From Acanthornis magna (Eukaryota; Chordata; Aves; Passeriformes; Acanthizidae), in contig JAWUZG010000056.1 of assembly GCA_036785705.1 (NCBI GenBank), forward strand, positions 11,952,501 through 12,016,500: 64,000 nt of DNA, read 5' to 3'. Positions 48,061 to 58,778 of this stretch are shown here, in pieces; within the stretch, counting starts at the first letter, position 1, and each line of letters begins with the position of its first letter. The position numbers and the translations under genes are program-made. The notes beneath the pieces were generated by a model. It made no database searches. It had not been told where the DNA came from and was given only the letters and a program-made list of their open reading frames with translations.

Positions 48061-50599
48061 GTGTGTGAAAAAAAAAAAAATTCCTCATTGCTTCCAATCT
48101 CTGCTCTTTTTTTCCAGTACATTTTTGGGTGAGATGAACTCTGAGCCATTTCATTATTCTAATGCTAATTGAAATGTGAGCATTTAGGGAAATGTAGCCC
48201 CCAGAGCAAGTTGCCAGTGGGAGTTGAGCAGAGAAGAGGTGGAATCCTTTATTCTGGCAGTTAAATGCAGCAAGGTTTGAAATGAGTAATGGACGGTTAT
48301 TTATTTATTTATTTATTCACCTCGATGGCACGGCTGCATGGAGGGAGAAGGCTTTGGGTCTCTTCCTGAGGCTGTTTTATTTGGTCACAGTGCAATTGCA
48401 GCAGAGCCATGGAGAGTAATTGCAGTGCCTCTTTCGCAGCTCTGCTCATCACCTTTGCTGGGTAAAGATGACGGGAGCTGCTTTCCCCACTTGTTTACAG
48501 GTTCATGTGATGCCCAAGCAGGTTTTCAGCAGGTCACTGACCCTGAATCCCCAGCCCTGCCTTCCCCTTGCCAGCAAACCTCCGTAAAAACAGCAGGAAT
48601 GGGGGAAGTAAATGGGGAAGCTAAAGCAACGCTCCCCTTCCAATTGCCCCATATTTATCCTGCGTCGTGGTGCTGGAGTGTTTTCCCTGTGATGTTGGAG
48701 AGATGAGGGTGATGCTGGGGAAGTCGGAGAAACTCGTGTTTTTTCCCTGTGCTCGCTGTTTGTTGTGGTTTAGTTTTAACCCTTTGGGGGCCGGGGAGCA
48801 GCAGGAAAGGCTGGGAAGGGTTTGGAAGCCACCAGCGTGAGCGAGTGTGCGTTGTCAGATGCACAGACATCTGAACTGCTGCGAGAGGTAGTATTACATG
48901 AGTGCTTTGTGCCCAGAAAATGTCTTTACTGCTTTGAAAATGAAAAATGCTGATAAGCAGTCAGTAAAAAGGCGAGGGGAAAAAAATAGCCCAAATGGAC
49001 AACTCCAGAAACAGATAGTGGGGATTTTTTTTGGAAAGGAGCTTCTCTTAAGTTAGGGAAGGAGAAGAAGGTGCCAGTTTTTGCTGGAAATCGTATGCAT
49101 CTCTGCTTCACACTGAGCAAAGCACATTCCTTCACCCCCTGCATCGCTGCTGGACCCCATGCCTCGCATTTTGGGCTTGGGAGGGCTGAGGCACAGGACT
49201 GGGGTGAACCCCAAAATGCCCTCAGGGGCTGAGACTGAGCAGGAATGAAAACTTTCCACCAGGGTCTGTGCTTACTGGGAAGGCAGCAGTGGTTTGTAGG
49301 GGATGCTTTTGGGAGCAGAGGGTCGATTTGTGTGGCAGGAGTGCTTCCCAGCAAAGGAGTCCCTGCTGGGAGCCAGGGCTGAACCACGTTCATGCTCTTG
49401 TGCGGGAGGCATCAGGTCCTGCACCCTTTCAGGCTGATGTCAGGCCTCTCCTTGCCAGCCCTGACATCATGGATGTTGGGGTGAGGGTGCCTCGAAGCCC
49501 AGCCTGGTCATCGCTGAATCACTCCTGGCATGTGAGCCTGATTCAGCTGGGCAAGGAGCAGTGTTTCCCCTGCTTGCCACGCTCACGGGGGGCTTGGCCT
49601 CATCTGTGGGCAGCCAGGGGGCAAAAGCACCTTCTCCCACTGGGCTGGGGGCGAGGAGGGGAGGCTCAATCCTGTTCCTGTGGCTGGGGGATGCAATGCC
49701 CCAGCTGGAACCTCCCCACAAGCCCTGGGGAAGGTGGTGGTCGCTGCTCCATCTTGTTGCTGGTGAAAAAGCAAATGGAGTGTGGGGTGGTGAAACAACC
49801 CTGTGACCAGGCAGAGCTTTATTTGTGTCCAAAAGACAGCTCAGCTTCAAAATCAGGGCTTGAGTGTTGCTGATGAAAGACTGCCAGCGCCCATTCAGAG
49901 GGCTGGATATAAAAAACATTATGAGCTCTCTTGGAAAGCTAGTCCATCTTATCCCCTTGAGCCAGGGAAAGACCCCTCCATGCCAGCCCACCCCAACCCA
50001 GCCCTGGGGGCTGAGCCATCAGGGGCTTTGGGTTATATCACTTCTTAGTGGCTGATGAGACCCCTTGAGGCAAGGCCGACAGAAGAGGAACAGGGAGACA
50101 CAGGGACACCCAGCCTGTAGTGCTGCCCAGGGAGGCTGGTGGGGCAGGCCATCCCCATGGGCGCCCTCTCACCATCGAGCCTCCTGTTGCACCCCTCGAA
50201 GGAATGGCCTTTTCTTCAGTTGCTTTTCTTCTTTTCTTCTGGCTTCCCACACATCCTCCTTTTGGTAAAAGTCAGGGCTAGATGTCTCCTGCCCTGGGCT
50301 AGAGGGGACAGTGACACACAGCCTTCCTGGAAATCCAGGAGGTGCCAGGTCAATGGTGAAGCAGGGGAAAGGCAGGAGGTTCCTGCCTTGAGATGGAGGA
50401 GGAGGTTGTGTTGGCTGATGTCCCTCTGCCCTTTCCCAGCATGCCCAGAAACGGACCCAATTTTGGGTTGCATCCCTGGAGATGTGACTCTGCACACAGA
50501 TCCCTGTGAGAGCTGCCAGCAGCCCTGGCTAGCCAGAGAGCCAGCTTGGATGAGATGGCTCCAGTTTGGAGTCGAGCTCTGTACTTCCCCCTCCCAGTT
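48061..50599. other. NTRK3 intron 1, nothing genic recognised; (TTAT)n at 48297-48317 and A13 near 48068
   Basis: A (TTAT)5 microsatellite and a short A run are present. No additional exon with a TrkC-like translation is visible. The 200-codon + strand frame at 49268-49873 is taken as chance. Confidence 0.55.
49611..49625 (+). promoter_or_regulatory. Weak CTCF-like motif
   Basis: CAGCCAGGGGGCAAA fits the CTCF core CCASYAGRKGGC with one mismatch at the second base. It sits alone, without flanking CpG enrichment. Confidence 0.25.
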
Positions 50600-51050
50600 G
50601 CAGGAGAGGGCACCACGGGGTCGGGGTTTGTCCATGCCATCGCTTTTCCTGTGCATCTGGGTGGCCTTTGCTGTGTCCCCAACCAGCTGTAACTTATGGA
50701 GACGCTCCATCTTCCCCCAACCCATCCTCACCCCTGTGACTCGGCTCTCTACTCATCGCAAGCCCAGACGCAGAGGCAGAACTTTGATCCTGGGGATCCT
50801 GGGGCACAGAGCCCCCTCCACCCGCACGTGCCGAGCAGTCGGGGTGTTTTTGTCACCCCTGGTCCCCAGCCCTGGCACCGTGGGGGGCTGGCTGGCACAC
50901 GGGGCTGCCGCGTGTCGGGGTGACGGCGGGTGCCGCGTGCCAGGGGCGGGCAGGGCCGGGGACTCACCCCGCTGGCAGCGTGGGCAGCGCCTGCGTGCGC
51001 CGGCACCGTGCGTGGGGAAGGACAGACGGAGGAGTTTGCCATCTGGGCCT
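50600..51050. promoter_or_regulatory. CpG-rich block inside NTRK3 intron 1
   Basis: CpGs are dense at 50810-51015, with GTGCCGCGTGCC-type repeats and a GGGGCGGG Sp1-like box near 50943. It lies about 110-350 bp upstream of a TATA-like box. A 318-codon + strand open frame (50139-51095) crosses it but has no recognisable domain and reflects low stop density. Confidence 0.4.
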
Positions 51051-51158
51051 CCCTACTTCTCAGCTGTTGCTATGGCACTGCAGAGATGCTGCTAGGCAGG
51101 CGGTGGTGGCCTGCGTGTGTCACCCCTGGGCTCCCTTGAGGTAGGGAGATGTCCCCGG

Positions 51159-51276
51159 TATATAAAGCCTTGCTCTTTACCCAGCCTCACCGGGGGAGAA
51201 TGGGGATGAAATAGGCTCGATGGGTGGATATTTAGGGTGAATCTGTACAGCTCGTGGTGCTTTCAACAAGGTGAGA
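51159..51276 (+). promoter_or_regulatory. TATA-like box plus downstream splice donor: possible intronic promoter and alternative first exon
   Basis: TATATAAA at 51159-51166 is followed at 51268-51276 by AAG/GTGAGA, a near-consensus donor. If transcription began about 30 bp after the TATA box, a first exon of roughly 80 bases would end at 51270. Its ATGs are closed at once by in-frame stops, so it would be a noncoding leader. It could yield an internally initiated NTRK3 transcript or an intronic noncoding RNA. No transcript data are available here. Confidence 0.25.
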
Positions 51277-53389
51277 TGAATTCAGAGCAACCCAAGAGGA
51301 GGTGGCTCATCGTGGAGCACGGTGGGATGCAGGATTTTGGGGTCTCGCTGGCAGGGGCAGGAGGAAGCATCTTGCACCCCTCCATAGACAAGAAGAGCAT
51401 CTTTATTCTTTCCTACTGGGCTGTCCCACCAGTCCACAGCAGCATCCGCTCCATCCCGTGGGCCTGCCCGGGGGTGGGAGAGCCACGTCAGCGCTGGAAG
51501 CTGTGGGGGGAGCGGCAGCGCAGCCCCCACTCGCTGCGCGGGAGCTGGGAGCATGTGGAGAGGGGGAGAGCGAGGGGGTGCTCGGAGCCGCAGCACCCCT
51601 TCCCTGCTGGTGCGGGCAGAGCTGAGGCATCAGGAATGCTCATGTGCGCCCACGGACGGGAAGGAGGGAAGAAAGAAAGGGCAGGCCTCTTCCTGAAAGG
51701 GCTGGAGAGAGCAGAACTTGCTTTGGTGACCCAAACAGCCATGAGAAAGGCTCCTGTGGTGCTCAGATTATTGGCTGCTCTGCCTCAGACAACAGGCACA
51801 AACTTTTCCCCTCTGTGAATCAGCCACATTGTGCCCAGTGTGCCTCGTGTACTACTAGTCTCCAGGGATGAAGGGCTCTGCATTCCCAAAGCCTCCCATC
51901 TCCTGGTCCCAGAGGCTTTGGCTGCTCCGCAGGCAATTAAAAAAAACCCCTAATTCAATCCAGCTTGGATTTGCGGGGCTCTTGTTCACGCAGAGCATCT
52001 ATTCTGAAGGATGTTAGGATGGGAGAGGCGGGTGCAGCACCAGTCTGCGAGGACAGAAAAGGGTGCAGAGGTATTTGGGACAAGGAGTTGGGCTGAGATA
52101 TATGGTCTTGACGCTCTAGAGGTGATTTAAGCCAGGAGCACTGATCTGTGTCCTCCCCCTTTCCTGTGGGCTGGCTGTTGGCTCCATGCCCTGCTCTTAC
52201 TGTCTCTCTCTCTCTGCTGACCAATCCTGGAGAGAGGCACTTTCCGGGCACAGGTGATGTCAGGTATTTCTTCAGGAAGGAGACAATTTTGGTGCCTGCC
52301 AGCACTTCCCAGACTTTTTCTGAGCCAAACATGGGGCCTGAGCTGCTGGCCTGGTAGGAGGAGCTGGTGGCCCACATGGTTTCAGGGTGCATGTGACATC
52401 TCCCATGTCCTCATGTCCTGCAGGCTGTGGAGGGGTCTGAATTTGTTCCGACTGTTGGCTTGTCTCCTTATAATTGAAGAGGTGAGATAGGGGTGCTTCA
52501 GGTCTAGGACAGGTGTTGAATGGGAGGAAGAAGAGACTGAGGAAGGACCTGCCTTGCTGTCCTTGGAGGCTTGGAGAGGTGTTGCCTCTGGCTAAGGGCT
52601 TTTGTAGAGCTCAGTTTTCCCAGGGAAAGCTTTCTGGGTCTGATTTACATTATTAGCTTATCCCTGTGAAGGAAAGCATCTTCATGTGCTTGGGCATGAG
52701 GCTGCTCGAGGTCTCCCAAAGGCCTGTGACCATCCATGCACCCAGAAATGCCAGGCCCTTTCAGTGAGCGCCCCAAACAGTCCCTGAGATGTCCCATGGG
52801 CTCACCTTTGGGGAGCCCTCGATGGAGGTTGATCTTGGTGATGCTTCCCAGTGCCACCCTGGCACACCAGCTTGTCCTGCTCAGTGAAGAGCCCCTGCTT
52901 TGTGTTGCCCAGGAGTTTGTCTGGATTTGGTGCATCCCATTTAGGGGGGCTGCAGACAAGTGGGGAATAAACCAAGCCCTAAGCCTGCCAGGCTTCCAAA
53001 AGTGAGTGTTACTAGTGCTTGTAACTCGGAGCGTTATTTACCGGGCACTGTGCAGCAGCAGTAGTTTAGTGTTTCCTGCAGAGGGGGTTTCCACAGGCTG
53101 TGTAGGTGCTTTCCAAGCACGTGTGTTTGACAGCAGGCTGTGGGCTCCCCCAAATCCTCTCGCTCTCCCCTCTGCACCACGGGGTGCACGGCAAAGCTGT
53201 CGCCGAGGAGGTGCTGTGGGCGAATTCTTTAATCAGAGGAACTCCTCTTTGCGCCGTGCTTGGATAGCGCAGCACCTTGTGCCCACATGAGATGAGGACC
53301 AGCAGCTCGCTCGCCTCTCGTGGTTCTCCAGCTTGCTGAGGACCACGCAGGCAGCACCAGGGCCCCCGGGCTGTCCCCGTTATCCCCCA
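51277..53389. other. NTRK3 intron 1, nothing recognised; short CT run at 52202-52215
   Basis: A second small GC-rich patch lies at 51470-51600. No exon or transposon is recognised. Confidence 0.5.
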
Positions 53390-53582
53390 AAGAGGAGACG
53401 CTCCGGGCTGAGGCTGGTGCAGGAGCGCTGGCAAACGAGCGGCCCCGCGGGTGCTCACAGCGCCCGGCCGAGCCTCCCCCCTGTGCCCCGCCGGGGCGGC
53501 CGGAGCCCCGCTCAGCCCGGCTCGCTCTGCCCGGCGCACCGCGGCTCCTCCGCTCCGCCAGTCGCGTCTGAAGGTGGCTGTG

Positions 53583-53597
53583 CCGCTAGAGGGCAAG
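53583..53597 (+). promoter_or_regulatory. Strong CTCF consensus match beside the minisatellite
   Basis: CCGCTAGAGGGCAAG fits CCRSYAGRKGGCR at every position of the core, on the + strand. It ends 25 bases before the first 7-bp repeat unit and lies in CpG-rich sequence. CTCF sites of this form anchor loops and insulators. Occupancy here is inferred, not shown. Confidence 0.55.
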
Positions 53598-53622
53598 CGG
53601 CAGCGCCAGACAGCCCGGCTCC

Positions 53623-54013
53623 GGGATGCGGGGTGCGGGGTGCAGGATGCGGGATGCAGGATGCGGGGTGCAGGATGCGGGATGCGGGATGCGGGATGCG
53701 GGGTGCAGGATGCGGGATGCGGGGTGCGGGGTGCGGGATGCGGGGTGCGGGATGCGGGGTGCGGGATGAGGGATGCAGGATGCAGGATGCAGGATGCGGG
53801 ATGCAGGATGCGGGTGCGGAGTGCGGGATGAGGGATGCAGGATGCAGGATGCGGGGTGCGGGATGCGGGGTGCGGGATGCGGGATGCGGGGTGCAGGATG
53901 CAGGATACGGGGTGCGGGATGCAAGATGCGGGATGCGCGATGCGGGATGAGTGATGCGGGATGCAGGATGCGGGATGCAGGATGAGGGATGAGGGATGAG
54001 GGATGCAGGATGC
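53623..54013 (+). repeat. 56-copy, 7-bp G-rich minisatellite (GGGATGC family)
   Basis: The array is 391 bases: 55 units of 7 bp plus one 6-bp unit (53812-53817). The main unit types are GGGATGC, GGGGTGC and AGGATGC, with rarer GGGATGA, AAGATGC, GCGATGC and GTGATGC. GGGATGC and GGGGTGC alternate locally at 53735-53762 and again at 53846-53873, which suggests local duplication. Runs of eight consecutive G3-or-longer units (53714-53769) satisfy the canonical G-quadruplex pattern. Because 7 is not a multiple of 3 and the complement lacks stops, long open frames cross it on both strands; these are artefacts. Confidence 0.98.
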
Positions 54014-54060
54014 GCGGGCACGGCCGGCGCGGAGCCGCACGGAGCGGGGGCTGCGGGGGC

Positions 54061-57000
54061 TCGGGGGTCAGGTCACTCCCTGCTCGCTGTCACACTGAAA
54101 GGCCTTTGCTCTGGGAGCCCGTGCTGCTGAGCCCCGCTGGGGCTCTCACCTGCTCCCTAACTCGGCACCCGGTCCCTGGGTGGGCACCCGCTGCTGTCGG
54201 GTGGGCCCCGAGGGCCCGGGTGGGTTGCTGGGTCGTGGCTTTCTTCTCTGTGCTGCTGCGGGAGAGTGTGGTCAGTGCAGCCGCTCCTACCCACAGCTCT
54301 TCCACAGATTCTGCAGGATACAGCCCCAGCCCGTCTGCGAATTGAGGTGATTTGCAGCTTTTTGAATAGTATTGGCCCAACAAAAGCAGGTGCAGTGGGG
54401 AGGTGTTTTTGGGCAAGAGGTGCCGGATTGGGGTCATGACCTGCCCTCTGTGACCAGCTTCTGGCCGTGATCCTACAATGAAAGCCCCTAAGAGCTCTGT
54501 CCATTTTAGTGATGGGGAAGCTGTGGTGCAGAGCAGTGGTGGAGCTGGCCTGCAAGAAGCAGAGTGAGGATGGACATCCTTTAGCTCAGCACTGGCCAGG
54601 GTTTAGGCAGAGGCCAAACATGGAGAGAGGGATAAACAAGGCTGTTCTATTGGTCCTGCTATGTTTAGCAGACATGAGAGTGGTCCATGGAGAAATCCTG
54701 GAGGTAGAGGCAGGAGGGCACAGGCTGAGAGCTGTCTCTGGAGGCCTCCGGGGTAGCTACAATGTTCTTTGCTCCTTTGATCAAACCTCTGTACAGGTTG
54801 GATGGAGGTCAGAGAGCTAAAGAGGACATAGGTCCTTCTCCAAGGGGAGAAGACTGAGAAGAACGTGGGGTGAGATAGAGCAAGAGTGAGTGTGGGCAGG
54901 AAGCTGGCCTTGACCCTGTAACATCCTCCATGTGCAGCTCCTGGAATTATCACATTTTCTCTGGCAGCTGGGCCAAAGAGGGGCTGGTTATTTCCTTGCT
55001 TATTTCCCTGGTTATTTTTTTCCCTGCTTATATTTCCGTGGTTATTTCCAAGTGCTGCCAGCATAATGAAAAGGCTGTGACACCCTGTGACCCCACAATG
55101 CAACAGCAAATGGACCCCCAGCATCATGGCAGGGGCAACATTTGGGTGGATGTGTGTTGGGGAGTGAGTGATGGACATAGGTCAGAGCTGTGATAGTGCT
55201 CAGGGCCTGGGCTTTGCTTCAGTTGAAGAAAGGGTGACTAAAATCTCTCTGGACTCCCTTGGAGCATTGCACTGAAATCAGTGCCCAGCTAACAGGGCTA
55301 CTCCGCCAACCCTGCTGCGTTGTGTCCTTGGGTAGCCCCATCCGCCTTGTTCCACTTGGTTTCCAGACCCCACGGGCCTGGGGGTCCTTCCCTGCTCCCC
55401 TCTGTGTGAGACCTGGCCCATGCTTGCCTGGAAGGGTAGCACCAGGACAATCCGTGCTGTATTTTTAGCTTGTTTTCATGTGCTGCAGCAGTTGAGGAGC
55501 TGCAGGAGAAGCCAGAGCCATGTGTACAGCCAGCTTTCCTCCAGCTGCCACCCAGCGCTTTGGAATGGTGGATAATGGAGCCTGGTGGTGACCATGGCCT
55601 TCCTGTGCCCACATGTGACGTCACCCCCACCTTCCCCTTCTCCCAGCTTCTCTCTGCCTAGATAAAAATTGCCTTTTTAATTAAAAACAAAAGTCCCAGT
55701 GGTGGAGCAGAGAGGTCAGGAAGGATTCCCAAGGGAGTGTGACAGCACAGATGTGCAACTCGGGGTGCTTATTCTCGACTACAGGGCTCTTTGAAATGAC
55801 AACTAAATGGTCTTGGGATCCCAGGGATGGATGCAGGGAGATGCTGAGCCCAAGTGCCATACCCCATGCAGCCTTTTCCCTGCAGCTCTCCTACAGCTCT
55901 GTGCTGGGGAGGGGACAGGGCACTGGTGCCTTTGCTAGCTGCTCTGCACTGTCCCTGGGGGACTGAGAAGTGGGTAGGAGCAGATGTGAGCGTGGCGAAG
56001 TCCCCATCCTTCTGGGTTGTGCAAGGCTGTCCCTTAACTAGTTCTCACCAGGAGGTTTCCCACTAGGAAATGTTAATGTGGAAATGCTCCAACAGATGCT
56101 GGGAATCTGAGTGCTGCTGAGGACCCTGCATGCTCAGGGTTTTGCCAGGATAAATTAGGAACGTGAATGCTCAGCTGAGCTGCAGCAATGCCAGGCTCTA
56201 ACTCCTGACCCTGCCGGGACATGAAGCCACATGGGGGAGATCTCGGGTGCCTGCAGCTGCTGACTTTCCTTCTGCTCCTGGAGCAGCTCTGGCCTCATCA
56301 CCCATCCCATGCTCTCTGTGGAAATGCTGTACAGTGACCTGGGCTGGGAACAAGGAGTCCTGGCTCTCCAGTCTGTGATCCAGCTGTGCAAATGCTCCCT
56401 TGGGCTGCCTGCCCTCCTCCTGCCTGTTTCTAACCCAGGCAGACAAGACCAGCTTGGGCATCCCTCGTGTCCCTCCCAGCACAGATGGGATTGCCTGTGG
56501 GCAGCTCTGTGACTTGTGTGGCCGGAAAAATCTCCCTTGTCCCCAAAACTCTTTCCTCCAGGATATGGATGGGTGTTCCTGGGGCAGTGAGGTGGCTCCT
56601 GGCTTTGTCTGTCTCATGCCTTGCCTGTGCTGTCCCAGCTAAAATATAATTCCAGAAAACGTATAGTGAAAGCCCCTGAGTCACTTGGTGGCTGCTGCTG
56701 AGCAGCCTGGGGAGCAAGCAGAGTTCAGTGGGTCACAGGGTCAAGGATGTGTGTGTTCCCAGCTCCCCAGCCTGCTGAGAGCATCCCTCCCTCCTGGGGC
56801 TCTCTTGGTGCCTGCTCAGAGAAGCTGAATGTTACTGGGGACTATTTCCTCTTTTGAGCCTCACATGGGCTCTGGACACATCCCTGCTTCCAGCCATCTC
56901 ACAGGCTGTCCCAGACTCTGCAGGGGAGAGGGCAGAGCAGCACAGAGCTGAATTAGCATCAGAGCAGCTCCCTTGGGAGGTGCTGTGCCCCTCCTTTCAG

Positions 57001-57779
57001 TTTGGGGCAGATGCTGAAGGATCAAAGCAAAGCCTGAGCCCAAGGAGCGTGGGCAAGGGCACCTGTGTGGTGCAGGGACGCTGGCTGGGCAGGGAGGGGC
57101 AACAAAGAGCTCCGTAGGGCTGGCACCGTGGGGGTTAATGGCAAGGTGCAGGATTCTGCTGGAGCTGATTTGGGAGAGGCAGAGCCTAAGGCTGAAGAGG
57201 TATCAGGAGGAAGAGTTGAGCTCTGGGTGTTGAGTGTGAGGCAGGCAGCAGTCGTTGCTCTGTGCAAGATGCTGCGTGTTGGTTTTGAGAAGAGGAGCTG
57301 GAGCAGGAGCAGGGATGTTCTCAGGTAAGAAGCTGTGTGGGCTGCCTGCCCTGGCTCTGGGCAGTTGGGAGGGCTGTGAGTGTCTAGCTGGTTGCTGGAG
57401 CAGCCCTGGCTGCCTGTGTGGTGGGCTGGGGGATGTGTGCTGCTGTCTGTGTCCCCCCAGCACTTTGTGGGTTCATCCTCTGGCTCGTGGGAGCACAAGC
57501 CTTTGGCTCCTTGCTTGTAACAGAGATCCCATCCCAGGGCTGAGAGGAACCACTGTGGGCACCCCTGCCTGGAAATCCTCCTCTCCGTGCCTTGTCCTGC
57601 CTGTGCTCTCCTCTAGGACTTGATGGCTGATGCTTCTAGCCTGGTGCTGCTTCCAGGAGGGATGGTGATGGGATCCTGAAGCTTTACCCCAGGCTTGTCC
57701 CCAGACCAGGGCAGACTGCTGAGCACCCAGCACATTCTGGACTGCCCTGGCCCCAGGGAAGGATGCTTTCCAAAACACA
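54061..57779. other. NTRK3 intron 1, nothing recognised
   Basis: GC-moderate intron sequence with no exon or repeat family that I can name. Confidence 0.55.
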
Positions 57780-57870
57780 CGGGTAGCATAGATTTATTTA
57801 TTCAGAGACTTAATTAGCATCTTTAAATATTAAATAGTAAACAAACTGCGTCTAGTGGGATCAACATTTA
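57780..57870. promoter_or_regulatory. Short AT-rich candidate element
   Basis: GATTTATTTATTCAGAG, CTTAATTAGCATC, and TTTAAATATTAAATAGTAAAC lie within 65 bases, then AT content drops. A possible conserved core; low confidence. Confidence 0.22.
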
Positions 57871-58289
57871 CAAGCAGGGATTTTTATTTTTTTTTTCTCC
57901 TCTCTGGGACATGCACTTGTTTTTTAAGTGTTTGGGGAGGAGCAGCTGTGTGTGGGCTCTGGTTGATGGGTGAGGGATGGACCCACAGCGCTGCTGGTGA
58001 AGGAGGGGCAGAAGACAGGGATGAAGGGGCAGGAGGGCTGGGGAAAAATGGGGCAGAGAAGCAGGGGTGTGTGCCTGGAACACTGGGGAATTGCAGAGCC
58101 AAGTGATGGATTTTAGCATTTCCTGCAGGATGTGTCATTCCCTCCTGCCCAGGCAGGTGGGAGGGGACAGGCAGTAGATGGAGGCTCCTGCCTCGGTACA
58201 ACTAATTGCAATCAAAAGGTGGTGGTCCCTGCAAGGGGAGGTGGTTTGCAGCTGATCTGCATCCTATTATCTCTGCAAATGGAGGCCTG

Positions 58290-58530
58290 CCTGGTAGCAG
58301 ATTACACTGGGGGTTATTTATTGGCAAAGCACTGTACAGTTTTAATTTTTCCTTTTTGCTTATTCAGGCTTTAGCTCCAGAGGAAAATAGCCTGGGGTGG
58401 CTTTGAAATGGATTCTCTCTGCCCCATTAACTTATTCAGTGAGTTTAATGGGCCTTTTTTTCTCTGAGCCTTGAAGCCATCATTAAAAGGCAGAGATTTA
58501 TAAAAGCAAAGATACTCCTGAGCTTTAGTC
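58290..58530. promoter_or_regulatory. Candidate conserved noncoding element in intron 1
   Basis: It contains GGGTTATTTATTGGC near 58312, CAGTTTTAATTTTTCC near 58337, CCATTAACTTATTCAGTG near 58424, GTTTAATGGGCC near 58442, and GCCATCATTAAAAGGC near 58477. It is AT-rich, non-repetitive and about 240 bp long. Confidence 0.28.
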
Positions 58531-58754
58531 AAACTTTGGGGGAGCGGGAGGGGGGCACTGGTGTTGCTGCTGTCTGTGGTTCTGGTGATGATGTGAGTTG
58601 GGTGCTGCTATTGTGTTTCTCTGGACATTTTACACGTTTAAGAGGACCAGCTTTCTTGGGATGCTGCCCCTGTATCTCTGCTGAGGATCTGTGGGATCAG
58701 CTGGGCTGTGAGTGAGTCCTCACCTGCAAACGATGGGATATTATCTGGGTCCTA

Positions 58755-58778
58755 CACACTGGGATATTGCCCAGTGTG
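58755..58778. other. Small hairpin-forming inverted repeat
   Basis: CACACTGGG and CCCAGTGTG are exact reverse complements separated by ATATTG. A 9-bp stem with a 6-base loop is common by chance in 64 kb. Confidence 0.4.

Larger units (their letters stand above)
53390..54060. promoter_or_regulatory. CpG-rich block enclosing a minisatellite and a CTCF-like site
   Basis: CpG density is high from about 53390, through the non-repetitive 53440-53620 part and the G-rich array, to about 54060. The non-repetitive half alone would qualify as CpG-rich, so the block is not just a product of the array. It may be an intronic CpG island, insulator or cryptic promoter. Confidence 0.5.

Noticed and set aside
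50139..51095. A 318-codon + strand open frame
   Set aside because: It crosses a GC-rich, stop-poor stretch. There is no domain, signal peptide or family resemblance.
53623..54013. Possible CRISPR-like array
   Set aside because: The units are 7 bp, contiguous and without spacers, and the genome is a vertebrate one. It is a minisatellite.
53066..54040. A 324-codon minus-strand open frame and overlapping plus-strand frames of 126-205 codons
   Set aside because: They are created by a 7-bp stop-free tandem repeat. The translations are heptapeptide repeats with no start context, splice logic or homology.
58755..58778. Hairpin as a microRNA precursor or terminator
   Set aside because: A 9-bp stem is too short for a miRNA precursor, and intrinsic terminators do not apply in a vertebrate genome.
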